Part shown: in pieces, positions 56,237-63,449 of the stretch
How the letters are laid out: each line of letters starts with the position of its first letter
Position numbering within the stretch: the stretch's first letter is position 1
Origin: Streptomyces mangrovisoli
Lineage (GTDB): Bacteria > Actinomycetota > Actinomycetes > Streptomycetales > Streptomycetaceae
Assembly: GCF_000974985.2 (NCBI RefSeq)
Contig: NZ_LAVA02000010.1
Coordinates: forward strand, 1 to 64,000
Length of the DNA: 64,000 bases
Reading direction: 5' to 3'
Translations under genes and position numbers: made by a program
Notes under the pieces: model-generated
Seen by the model: only the letters and a program-made list of their open reading frames with translations
Databases searched by the model: none
Told to the model about the DNA's origin: nothing

Positions 56237-56258
56237 CCCCGGCCACGACGGGCCGGGG
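56237..56258 (-). other. Hairpin between DUF gene and tRNA-like element 1
   Basis: CCCCGGCC and GGCCGGGG pair perfectly (8 bp, 6-nt loop). A second, GGCTGCC/GGCAGCC, lies just before it. They could attenuate read-through or mark a processing site between the coding and RNA parts. Confidence 0.6.
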
Positions 56259-56294
56259 AGTCTGTGGGGCTGCCCCGGGAGGCAGCCGAAGGGG

Positions 56295-57026
56295 CTACCC
56301 CAGAAGGTAGCCGAACACGGCGTCGCCCACGCGCTGGTCGACGACGTCGGCGCCGTTGGCCTCCTCACGGGCGAACTTGACGGCCTGCTGCAGCTTCTCG
56401 ACGCGGTCGAGGATTTCGTTGACCCGGCGGGCGGGCAGCGCGCCGGAGAACTTCACCGTCGTCCAGTACCCGACGGGAACGTCCTCGTAGTACACCTCGA
56501 CCTGCGCCGGGTGCTTGTCGGTGGCCTCGGCCTTGACGTGGTTGCGGGGCACCTTCTTGGTGCGCAGCGTCCGTACCGGCTCCGTCTTCCACGCGTCCGT
56601 GGACGGGTCCTGCGCCCAGGACTCGGAGGCGTCCAGCACGGGCAGCTTCCGTACGAAGGTGTTGAGGTCGACGAGCTGCTTCTCCAGGAAGAGCAGGTAG
56701 GAGACGGGCACGTCGGCGACGAGGACCCGCCCGTCGACCTTCACGTCCGCGCGCGCGGCGCAGTTCGCCCAGTCCTTCGTGGCGGTCACGTCGAGGAGCC
56801 GGGTCAGCGTGGCCGCGGTCTCCCGCAGCACGTCCTCTGCCTTGACCTGCACCCGTGTCGACTCGGGCGGCAGCTGCTCGCCCTCCTCGTCCTTGGGCTG
56901 ATACGTCCGCGAGATGCCCGCCAGCAACGCCGGCTTCTGCAGGCCGTGGTGCGCGGCCGTCAGGTCCTGATGGGCCTTGGACTTGATGCCCTTCTCGACT
57001 GCGATGATCTGATTGAGTTTCGCCAC
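56295..57026 (-). CDS. Conserved actinobacterial protein of unknown function, linked to tRNA-like RNAs
   Basis: A 243-residue cytosolic protein; I know homologues as a DUF family in actinobacteria but no activity. Recognisable conserved stretches are LNQIIAVEKGIKSKAHQDLTAAHH, KPALLAGISRTYQPKDEEGEQLPPE, VPVSYLLFLEKQLVDL and QVEVYYEDVPVGYWTTVKFSGALPARRVNEILDRVEKL. No membrane helix or nucleotide site seen; the charge pattern and its invariant Lys/Arg could suit RNA contact. The GTG start lies 7 nt after -10 TACGGT (57039-57034), so probably leaderless. Same strand and within about 100 nt of two tRNA-like structures. RNA binding is inferred from context only. Confidence 0.85.
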   Translation of the reverse strand: MAKLNQIIAVEKGIKSKAHQDLTAAHHGLQKPALLAGISRTYQPKDEEGEQLPPESTRVQVKAEDVLRETAATLTRLLDVTATKDWANCAARADVKVDGRVLVADVPVSYLLFLEKQLVDLNTFVRKLPVLDASESWAQDPSTDAWKTEPVRTLRTKKVPRNHVKAEATDKHPAQVEVYYEDVPVGYWTTVKFSGALPARRVNEILDRVEKLQQAVKFAREEANGADVVDQRVGDAVFGYLLG

Positions 57027-57128
57027 GAGAGGGACCGTAGCAGCGGCAACACCCTTGTTTCGAAGGGTTATTCACGGGTTGCTCCTGTTCGCGGGTCGAC
57101 CGTGGGGGGATCGCGAGTCGATCGCGGG

Positions 57129-57980
57129 TCATTCGCCCTCCGCGGCCTGTTCGATCGCCCGCTCGAAGAGGACCCGCGCCGCGTCGACCGCCGCCGTCAG
57201 CGTCTCCTCGTCGGCCCGCAGCCGGCCGAGGACGTCGTCGACCGCGCGCAGTCCGGCCCGTTCCAGGAGGCGTTTGTCGTTCGTCGCCCACTCGCCGCGC
57301 GCCGCGAGCACGGCGTGCGCGCTCTGCAGGGCCGCCGTGGCGACGGCACCGGCGGTCTCGGTGAGCCGGGCGTACGGGGCGTGCGCGGCTCTGGCGTAGG
57401 AGAGGGTGGCGTGGGCCGTGCCGGACCAGCGTTCGGCGGCGGATCTGCGCAGGGCGTCCGGGTAGCGGGCCGGGCGGGGCATGTCGCCGCGCAGGACACG
57501 GTTGAGGGCCAGCTCGGCGACGACCAGGTAGGTGGGGATGCCCGCGAGATGGAACAGCAGCGGCTCCACGCGGAACCGCCCCTGCCGCGCCTCGGCCAGT
57601 TCGTGCTCGACGACGTCCAGATCGCGGTAGTGCACGTCGACCCGGCGCCCGTCGATCGTCAGCCAGGCGCCGCCGTTGAACACCCCACCGCCCCAGCCGC
57701 CCACGTCCGACACCTCACCGGGCCAGCCGAGGGTGCGCAGGTCGTCGGGGTCGAAGGCGCCGCGGTAGTAGACCGCGAGGTCCCAGTCGCTGCCGTCGTG
57801 GTGCGTGCCCTGGGCACGCGAGCCGCCGAGCGCCACGGCGCGCACGGTGGGCAGCCCGGCCAGGCGGTCGACGGTGACCGCCAGGAAGTCGTCGTCGGAG
57901 AGCGAGGGCGGGGGTGAGGACGAAGGCGAATCCGATGGCGATGGCGATAGCGAACGATCGGTCGGGGGCAGGGGCGGCAC
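57129..57980 (-). CDS. Nucleotidyltransferase-domain protein (MNT/aminoglycoside type)
   Basis: A 283-residue protein. After a Ser/Pro-rich N-terminus (about 1-28) a polymerase-beta-like fold shows RAVALGGSRAQGTHHDGSDWDLAVYYRG (hG-GS...DxD metal site, about 47-72) and a third Asp in GRRVDVHYRDLD (about 111). The helical C-terminus resembles DUF4111/aminoglycoside nucleotidyltransferases. It would transfer a nucleotide to a small molecule, protein or RNA; the target is unknown. It lies 102 bp upstream of the DUF gene on the same strand, but that gene has its own promoter. Confidence 0.85.
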   Translation of the reverse strand: MPPLPPTDRSLSPSPSDSPSSSPPPSLSDDDFLAVTVDRLAGLPTVRAVALGGSRAQGTHHDGSDWDLAVYYRGAFDPDDLRTLGWPGEVSDVGGWGGGVFNGGAWLTIDGRRVDVHYRDLDVVEHELAEARQGRFRVEPLLFHLAGIPTYLVVAELALNRVLRGDMPRPARYPDALRRSAAERWSGTAHATLSYARAAHAPYARLTETAGAVATAALQSAHAVLAARGEWATNDKRLLERAGLRAVDDVLGRLRADEETLTAAVDAARVLFERAIEQAAEGE

Positions 57981-58091
57981 AGATGCTCCTTACTCGCGGG
58001 CGGGACCGGACGCGCGGCCGATATTCGCGTGCGGGAGGCGGCCGGGGTCCGGATGATCAGGGGGTCCTCTGTCTGTCTTCCGGGAGTCGCA

Positions 58092-58505
58092 GTGATCCAG
58101 CGAGTGAACGTCCCCGCACTCTTCCCACCCCCGACCTACTCCCACGCCTCCGTCGTGGAAGCCGGTACCAAGCTCGCCTTCCTCGCGGGGGCCGTGCCGC
58201 TCGACGAGAAGGGCGCCATCGTGGGCGAGGGCGACCCGGTGCGCCAGGCGGAGCAGGTCATCGCCAACCTGCGCGAACAGCTCGGCGCCGTCGGCAGCGA
58301 CCTGGCGCATGTCGTGGCCACGGACGTGTACGTCGTCGGCAGCGAGCCCTCGGTGCTCTCCGCCGTGTGGGAGGTCGTCGAGGCGTCCGGGCTCAGCACC
58401 GGGCCGCACTCCTCGACGCTGATCGGCGTGGCCTGCCTCGGGTACACGGGCCAGCTGGTGGAGATCACGGCCACGGCCGTCGTACCGGAGGGAGCGGGCT
58501 CATGA
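58092..58505 (+). CDS. RidA-family enamine/imine deaminase
   Basis: A 137-residue member of the YjgF/YER057c/RidA family, which hydrolyse reactive enamines such as 2-aminoacrylate. FLAGAVPLDEKGAIVGEGDPVRQAEQVIANLREQLGAVGSDLAHVVATDVYV covers the core, and STLIGVACLGYTGQLVEITATAVV the C-terminal active-site strand, though the catalytic Arg of canonical RidA is not obvious (usually RSAVEVARLP), so it may be a divergent subfamily. GTG start with GGGAG. ATGA overlap with the GNAT gene. Confidence 0.87.
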   Translation: MIQRVNVPALFPPPTYSHASVVEAGTKLAFLAGAVPLDEKGAIVGEGDPVRQAEQVIANLREQLGAVGSDLAHVVATDVYVVGSEPSVLSAVWEVVEASGLSTGPHSSTLIGVACLGYTGQLVEITATAVVPEGAGS

Positions 58506-58954
58506 AGATCGTGCTGCGCCGCGCAGTCGGCCCCGACGCCGCCGCGGTCGCCGACGTCTGGCTGCGGTCCTTCGCCGCCGCGCTGCCCACCGTCGTACGG
58601 CCGCGCTCCGACGACGACGTGCGGAACCACATCCGCGACGTCGTGGTACCGCTGCGCGAAACCTGGGTCGCGGAGGCCGCCGACGAGGCCGGGATCGTCG
58701 GGATGATGGTGCTCAACGAAGACCTGCTGTCCCAGCTGTACCTCGACCCGGACTGGCGCGGCCGCGGCATCGGCGACCGGTTCGTGACCATGGCCAAGGA
58801 ACTGCGCCCGGACGGCCTCCATCTGTGGACCTTCCAGGTCAACACGCCCGCCCACCGCTTCTACGAACGCCACGGCTTCGTCGCCACCGAGCGCACCGAC
58901 GGCAGCGGCAACGAGGAACGCGAACCGGACGTCCACTACATGTGGCAACCCTGA
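58502..58954 (+). CDS. GNAT-family N-acetyltransferase
   Basis: A 150-residue acetyltransferase. Motif A is LSQLYLDPDWRGRGIGDRFVTMAKELRP (acetyl-CoA pyrophosphate loop RGRGIG, about 82-90); motif B is NTPAHRFYERHGFVATERTDG. The substrate is not predictable. The start ATG overlaps the RidA stop by 4 bp, so they are translated together. Converges on uracil-DNA glycosylase with a 91-bp gap. Confidence 0.92.
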   Translation: MKIVLRRAVGPDAAAVADVWLRSFAAALPTVVRPRSDDDVRNHIRDVVVPLRETWVAEAADEAGIVGMMVLNEDLLSQLYLDPDWRGRGIGDRFVTMAKELRPDGLHLWTFQVNTPAHRFYERHGFVATERTDGSGNEEREPDVHYMWQP

Positions 58955-59045
58955 CCACACCATCACGAACTCCCGCACCGGCGCGCGCACTTGTCCGTGC
59001 CGACCCATCGCCGCACCGTAACGCCGCCACGGCGGACCTGTCGTG

Positions 59046-59747
59046 TCAATTCCGGACGGGCAGCCCTGCTGAGTCGGCGGCCGTGCGCAGGACCTGGCGA
59101 AGCATGTCCGGTGTGAGCTTGCCGGTGAAGGTGTTGCGCTGGCTGACGTGGTAGCAGCCGAAGAGGTGCAGCCCGTCCAGCGGCACCCGGGCGGCGTGCG
59201 CGAACGCCGGGCGGGGCCGGGGCACGGCCCAGCCCGCCTCGGCGAACGCGGGCAGCGCCGCCTGCCAGCCGAAGGCCCCGAGCACGACCACCGCCCGCAG
59301 CGTCGGCCGCAGCAGCCGCAACTCCCGCACCAGCCAGGGCCGGCAGGCGTCCCGCTCCCCCGGCGTCGGCTTGTTCGCGGGCGGCGCGCAGTGCACCGGG
59401 GCGGTGATCCGTACGCCGTACAGCTCCAGGCCGTCGTCCGCCCGCTCCGAGGTGGGCTGCGACGCCAGGCCCACGTCGTACAGCGCCTGGTACAGCACGT
59501 CCCCGGAGCGGTCGCCGGTGAACATGCGTCCGGTGCGGTTCCCGCCGTGCGCGGCGGGCGCGAGCCCGATGACGAGCAGCCGGGCGTCCGGCGGCCCGAA
59601 CCCCGGCACCGGCCGCCCCCAGTACGTCCAGTCGGCGAAGGCCGCGCGCTTGGTGCGCGCCACCTCCTCCCGCCAGGCCACCAGCCGCGGACAGGCCCGG
59701 CAGTCCGCCACCCGCGCGTCCAGCAGGGCCAGGCCTTCGTCGTCCAT
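59046..59747 (-). CDS. Uracil-DNA glycosylase, family 5 (UDGb)-like
   Basis: A 233-residue base-excision enzyme with an iron-sulfur cluster. CRACPRL supplies two Cys near the N-terminus; the catalytic-pocket motif is GLAPAAHGGNRTGRMFTGDRSGD (about 60-82), where the family-4 Glu/Asp is replaced by Ala as in family 5; the second motif is FGCYHVSQRNTFTGKLT (about 195-211), with the conserved His in YHVS. A -10 TACGGT lies 6 nt before the ATG, leaderless; I do not see a PafBC upstream half. Confidence 0.9.
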   Translation of the reverse strand: MDDEGLALLDARVADCRACPRLVAWREEVARTKRAAFADWTYWGRPVPGFGPPDARLLVIGLAPAAHGGNRTGRMFTGDRSGDVLYQALYDVGLASQPTSERADDGLELYGVRITAPVHCAPPANKPTPGERDACRPWLVRELRLLRPTLRAVVVLGAFGWQAALPAFAEAGWAVPRPRPAFAHAARVPLDGLHLFGCYHVSQRNTFTGKLTPDMLRQVLRTAADSAGLPVRN

Positions 59748-59865
59748 GCCTCCACCGTAGAGCGAGGCGGGGGTTCGGCAGAGGTCTCCCCACGGGCGGG
59801 AGCGGCACCGGCGCGGGGCGGAAAAGCCGGCCGGTTCCGCCGGGTGGCGGCGTTAAGGTCGGTGC

Positions 59866-60489
59866 ATGGCTTCCGAGCACCACGAGCACAGGGACACGAC
59901 CGGCGCGGGAGGCGCGGCCCGCGCCGACGACACGGCGGGCAGGACAGGCGCGGCGGGCAGGACAGGCAGGTCAGGCACGGCGGGCGTGTCGGAAACGTCC
60001 GGCGGTGCCGGTACGGCGGCCTCCCCCGGCGGGACGCCCCCCGGCCTCGACCCGGCGGTCGCCGCCGCCGTGGCGGCCGCCGAGGCCGCCGCGCCCGCGC
60101 ACGGCGAGAGCGTCCGTGTCGACAGCTGGATCTGGGCCGTCCGCCTGATCAAGACCCGCTCCCTGGGTGCCACCGCCTGCCGCGGCGGACACGTCCAGGT
60201 GAACGGTGACCGAGTCAAGCCCGCCCACTCCCTGCGCGTCGGCGACGAGGTCCGCGTGCGGCACGAGGGGCACGAACGGGTCGTCATCGTGAAGCGGCTC
60301 ATCCGCAAGCGGGTCGGCGCCCCCGTCGCGGTCCAGTGCTACATCGACAACTCCCCGCCGCCCCCGCCCCGCGAGGCCGTCGCCCCGGCGGGCATCCGCG
60401 ACCGCGGCACGGGCCGCCCCACCAAGCGCGACCGGCGCGACATGGAGCGCCTGCGCGGACTCGGCGGCCCGCCTCCCGCCGGCCGGTGA
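59866..60489 (+). CDS. S4-domain RNA-binding protein (Hsp15-like)
   Basis: A 207-residue RNA-binding protein. The S4 fold spans about 80-150 (RVDSWIWAVRLIKTRSLGATACRGGHVQVNGDRVKPAHSLRVGDEVRVRHEG), then a basic tail region (RVGAPVAVQCYIDNSPPPPPRE). Hsp15 binds free 50S subunits carrying stalled nascent chains; this protein adds a Gly/Ala/Thr-rich N-terminal extension of about 75 residues and an Arg-rich C-terminus. ATG lies 6 nt after TAAGGT, so leaderless. Role by homology. Confidence 0.9.
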   Translation: MASEHHEHRDTTGAGGAARADDTAGRTGAAGRTGRSGTAGVSETSGGAGTAASPGGTPPGLDPAVAAAVAAAEAAAPAHGESVRVDSWIWAVRLIKTRSLGATACRGGHVQVNGDRVKPAHSLRVGDEVRVRHEGHERVVIVKRLIRKRVGAPVAVQCYIDNSPPPPPREAVAPAGIRDRGTGRPTKRDRRDMERLRGLGGPPPAGR

Positions 60490-60504
60490 GCCGACCCGGA
60501 CCGG

Positions 60505-60556
60505 CCCGCACCGCACGCGTGCGCCGCACCGCACGTATGCGCCGCACCGTACGTGC
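60505..60556. repeat. 18-bp tandem repeat
   Basis: GCGCCGCACCGCACGTAT (60521) and GCGCCGCACCGTACGTGC (60539) are adjacent, preceded by a partial copy from 60505. They lie between the convergent S4 and methyltransferase genes. Confidence 0.65.
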
Positions 60557-60610
60557 GGGCCGGTCCGCCTGTGCGCCAGTCCGCCGGCCCACCAGTTCGC
60601 GCCGGGCGTC

Positions 60611-61324
60611 TCATGGGGTCTGCGTGCGCGCCGCCTCCTCCCGTACCACCCGCACCCACACCCGGTCCTCCGTCAGGTACTCGTCCACCGCCAGGCCCTC
60701 CTCCGCCAGCGCCGCCTCGAACTCCTCCTTCGTCAGCGGCCGGGACCGGAAGGTCTGCGTCCATATCGCGTCCGGGAACACATACTCCGCGTGGACCGCG
60801 TTGACGCCCTGGCCGACGGGCTCCGACGACACGATCCGTACCGTGTAGCCCGCGGGGTCGACCCGTTCGCGGGGGACGTTCGTGTGCCAGTCCTCCCCCT
60901 CCCGCTGGATCAGCACCTGCCCGTCCTTCGCGACATGCCGGGCACACGCGCGCAGCAGAGCGCGGCGCACCTCGGGATCGCCGGTGTGCACGAGGAACGA
61001 CGCCAGCATCACGACGTCGAACGTCTCGTCCAGGTCGAGTTCCTCGATCGGGCCGCATATCGTGCGCGCCCCGCGCACGCGCTCCAGCATCTGCGCGGAC
61101 TCGTCCACCGCCGTGACCGTGAAACCGCGCTCCAGCAGCGCGTGCGTCACGCGGCCGGTGCCGCAGCCCAGCTCCAGGATGTGGGCGCCCGGCGGCACGG
61201 CCGCGGCGATGATCTCCGGTTCGTCCCGTACGCGCAGCCGCGCATAGAGCTCCACCGCGCAGCCGTCCGGGGTGATGGCCCCCGGACCCGTACCCTCGTG
61301 TCCCTCACGCATGTTCGGCTTCAT
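60611..61324 (-). CDS. Class I SAM-dependent methyltransferase
   Basis: A 237-residue methyltransferase. Motif I ILELGCGTGRVTHALLERGFTVTAVDES (about 49-76), acidic end of motif II GPIEELDLDETFDVVMLASFLVHTGD, and a helix-rich lid with REGEDWHTNVPRERVDPAGYTVRIVSSEPVG. Resembles small-molecule or SAM-binding group 25 enzymes. ATG start; promoter not obvious. Substrate unknown. Confidence 0.9.
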   Translation of the reverse strand: MKPNMREGHEGTGPGAITPDGCAVELYARLRVRDEPEIIAAAVPPGAHILELGCGTGRVTHALLERGFTVTAVDESAQMLERVRGARTICGPIEELDLDETFDVVMLASFLVHTGDPEVRRALLRACARHVAKDGQVLIQREGEDWHTNVPRERVDPAGYTVRIVSSEPVGQGVNAVHAEYVFPDAIWTQTFRSRPLTKEEFEAALAEEGLAVDEYLTEDRVWVRVVREEAARTQTP

Positions 61325-61433
61325 GCCCGGACAACGGCCCGCCTCCGCACGCCCGTTCCCACCCCGAACGGATTCACTCCTTCGAGTGGCGCGCCGTACG
61401 GCACCGTGGCACCGCGCGGAACGCCCGCTCCCG

Positions 61434-62360
61434 TCAGGACCCTTCGAGCGGGAACCATCCGTGCCCGAGGTACCAGTGCCCGCCGGACCGCAGATGGTCG
61501 CCCACGGCCCGCTCCATCGAGGTCGTGCGGGGCAGCTCGGCCGCCGGCAGGTCCGGGTCGCCGAAGACGTAGCCGACGGGCCCCTTGTCCGAGGGTTCGG
61601 TGTCCACGCCGAGGACGACGAACAGCTCCTGGAAGCGGACGATGTTGGACTCCGGCGCCAGGTGGCGCCGCAACTGCGGGTCGAGCAGCCACGAGTGGCA
61701 CTTCGCCGCCTCGTACCGCTCCCCGGGGAAGTGCCGGGCGAAGAACGGGCGCGCCAGGCGCAGGGACCGGGCGCAGGCGGACGGGGTGAGCGGTCCCAGG
61801 TGGTCGGGGATGTGCAGGCCGAGGCAGGGGTCGCCGGGGGCGGCCGCCCGGCCCGCGTCCTTCACCGCGCGCGCCATGCGCTCGTCGAGGACCGTGCGCT
61901 GGAACTGGAGCCGGCCCAGTTGGTACAGCTCGCCGCGGAAGTGGAGCATCAGCCAGTACAGGGCCGAGAGGCCGCCGCTGCCGTGGCGCCGTCGGTGCAC
62001 GGTCATCTGGCGGCCCAGGTCGGCGAGGGTGTGCCGGGAGACGTCGTCGGGGACCCCGCGGGCACGGTGGTGGGCGCGGGTGTGGGGCAGCGCGGCGACC
62101 AGGACGTACACCGCGAAGTGGGCGGCCAGGGCCGGCGGGACCTCGGCGAGACGCTCCGCGAGCTGCGGCCGCCCGCCCACCTCCCCCATGTCCGCCACCA
62201 GCTCGCCGACGCACTCCTCCAGGAGCCGCAGCGCGCCGGGGTCGGCGGCCAGGGTCCGGCGCAGCGCGATCAGTTCGTTGATGTCCTCGTGCGGTACGGC
62301 GAGGTCGAGAAGGGTCTCGGGCAGCTCGTCGGCGTCGGGAAGCACAGCCTGGTCTCCCAT
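61434..62360 (-). CDS. Acyltransferase-like conserved protein
   Basis: A 308-residue Streptomyces protein of the group annotated as acyltransferase-domain proteins. Conserved blocks: LGLHIPDHLGPLTPSACARSLRLARPFFARHFPGE (about 200-234) and KCHSWLLDPQLRRHLAPESNIVRFQELFVV (about 242-270), and SMERAVGDHLRSGGHWYLGHGWF at the end. A GNAT-like acyl-CoA fold is plausible, but I see no unmistakable acetyl-CoA loop. ATG at 62360 matches the family; the in-frame extension runs through the 22-bp repeats. No signal peptide. Confidence 0.78.
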   Translation of the reverse strand: MGDQAVLPDADELPETLLDLAVPHEDINELIALRRTLAADPGALRLLEECVGELVADMGEVGGRPQLAERLAEVPPALAAHFAVYVLVAALPHTRAHHRARGVPDDVSRHTLADLGRQMTVHRRRHGSGGLSALYWLMLHFRGELYQLGRLQFQRTVLDERMARAVKDAGRAAAPGDPCLGLHIPDHLGPLTPSACARSLRLARPFFARHFPGERYEAAKCHSWLLDPQLRRHLAPESNIVRFQELFVVLGVDTEPSDKGPVGYVFGDPDLPAAELPRTTSMERAVGDHLRSGGHWYLGHGWFPLEGS

Positions 62361-62369
62361 GTCGGAACC

Positions 62370-62423
62370 GTCGGGGTCCGCTCGGACCCCTGTCGGGATC
62401 AGTCGGGATCCGCTCGGACCCCT
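62370..62423. repeat. Duplicated 22-bp palindromic element
   Basis: GTCGGGGTCCGCTCGGACCCCT at 62370 and again at 62402 with one change; each contains GGGTCCG-CT-CGGACCC. Two palindromes 32 bp apart directly before the acyltransferase-like gene look like paired operators. Confidence 0.7.
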
Positions 62424-62476
62424 TTGGAGAACGCTTCCGGAGAAGAGTACGTTGCACATGAGGAGCGATGGTCCCG

Positions 62477-62743
62477 ATGCGTACGGGGAGTGAGCCGGTG
62501 ACCGCGCGCAGCGCACTGCGTGCGCGCTTCTGGCTGAGCGTGTGGGGTCTGTTCTGGGCCGTCGCCGGGACGGCGCTGTTCGCGCTGGTGGGACGCCCCG
62601 GCTGGGCGGCCGCCTGCGGGGTGCTGTGGCTGGTGGTCACCGTGGACATGACCGTGATCCTCCGGCACATGCGGCAGGGTCCGCACTTTCAGCCGGGCCG
62701 TGACGTCCCGCCGTACCGGCCTCCGGAGCACCACGGGACCTGA
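62477..62743 (+). CDS. DUF6343-type small membrane protein
   Basis: An 88-residue protein with two helices (about 15-35 and 39-60) ending in a cytosolic basic tail (LRHMRQGPHFQPGRDVPPYRPP). MRTGSEPVTARSALRARF is the conserved start of the family. I choose ATG at 62477, 11 nt after AGGAG, over the in-frame ATG at 62468, which would sit too close to the ribosome site. Function unknown. Confidence 0.8.
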   Translation: MRTGSEPVTARSALRARFWLSVWGLFWAVAGTALFALVGRPGWAAACGVLWLVVTVDMTVILRHMRQGPHFQPGRDVPPYRPPEHHGT

Positions 62744-62790
62744 CGACCTCGGGACCTGACGGGACCCCTCCGAAACACCGCGGGACCTGG

Positions 62791-62841
62791 CAGGACCGGT
62801 GACCCGACAGGACCGGTGACCCGACAGGACCGGTGCCACCG
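62791..62841. repeat. 17-bp tandem repeat
   Basis: CAGGACCGGTGACCCGA occurs at 62791 and 62808, and a third diverging copy starts at 62825. GGGACCTGACG words precede it. In the gap between DUF6343 and the TPR gene. Confidence 0.75.
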
Positions 62842-62890
62842 GCCGATGCGTGGCCTCCAGGGGCCACGGTCGCCACGGTCACGGCGCCGT

Positions 62891-63271
62891 TCAGGCCTCG
62901 AACCGGGCCGCCTTCACGTACTGCGGGTTCGGGTCGAGCGCGGCGGCCAGCCGGAAGTGGCGCTTGGCCTGGTCGTGCCGGCCCTGGCGCTCGTACGTCC
63001 GGGCGAGGGCGAAGTGGGCGAACGCGTTGTCCGGCTCCCGCTCCAGCACGATGGCGAACTCGAGCTCGGCGGGCCGGAGTTGGGCGGCCGCGAAGAAGGC
63101 CCGCGCGCGCAGCAGCCGCGCGGCCGTGTTCTCCGGGTGTGCGGCGACGACACCGTCGAGCAGCTTGACCGCGCCCCGTGGGTCCCGCGCGGCGAGCAGT
63201 TGCTCCGCGGCGCGGAAGTCGATCACATGCGTCTCCGGACTCGGTCCGGTGGTTCCGCTGGTGTCGGGCAC
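62891..63271 (-). CDS. Tetratricopeptide-repeat protein
   Basis: A 126-residue protein of about three TPR units: EQLLAARDPRGAVKLLDGVVAAHPENTAARLLRARAFFAAAQLRPAELEFAIVLEREPDNAFAHFALARTYERQGRHDQAKRHFRLAAALDPN. A protein-protein adaptor with no catalytic motif. GTG start with GGAAG upstream. It follows coaE on the same strand, 178 bp apart; the partner is unknown. Confidence 0.9.
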   Translation of the reverse strand: MPDTSGTTGPSPETHVIDFRAAEQLLAARDPRGAVKLLDGVVAAHPENTAARLLRARAFFAAAQLRPAELEFAIVLEREPDNAFAHFALARTYERQGRHDQAKRHFRLAAALDPNPQYVKAARFEA

Positions 63272-63449
63272 GGCGACTTCCTTCCCTCGCTGCACCGGTT
63301 CAACGCCCGTGTCATGGGCCCTATTCCAGTGCCCCCGGGCGTCCGGTGCCCCCTGGCTCCGGTACTCGTGGAATCCAGTGCCCCGGAATCCCGTACCCCC
63401 TGTGCGATACGGATACCCGGTCGCAGAATCCCGCAGTCCTACCGCGGTC

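Noticed and set aside
55962-56246. 94-residue minus-strand frame over the tRNA-like elements
   Set aside because: Reads like translated structural RNA (Arg/Ser-rich), has no ribosome site, and the stems explain the sequence better.
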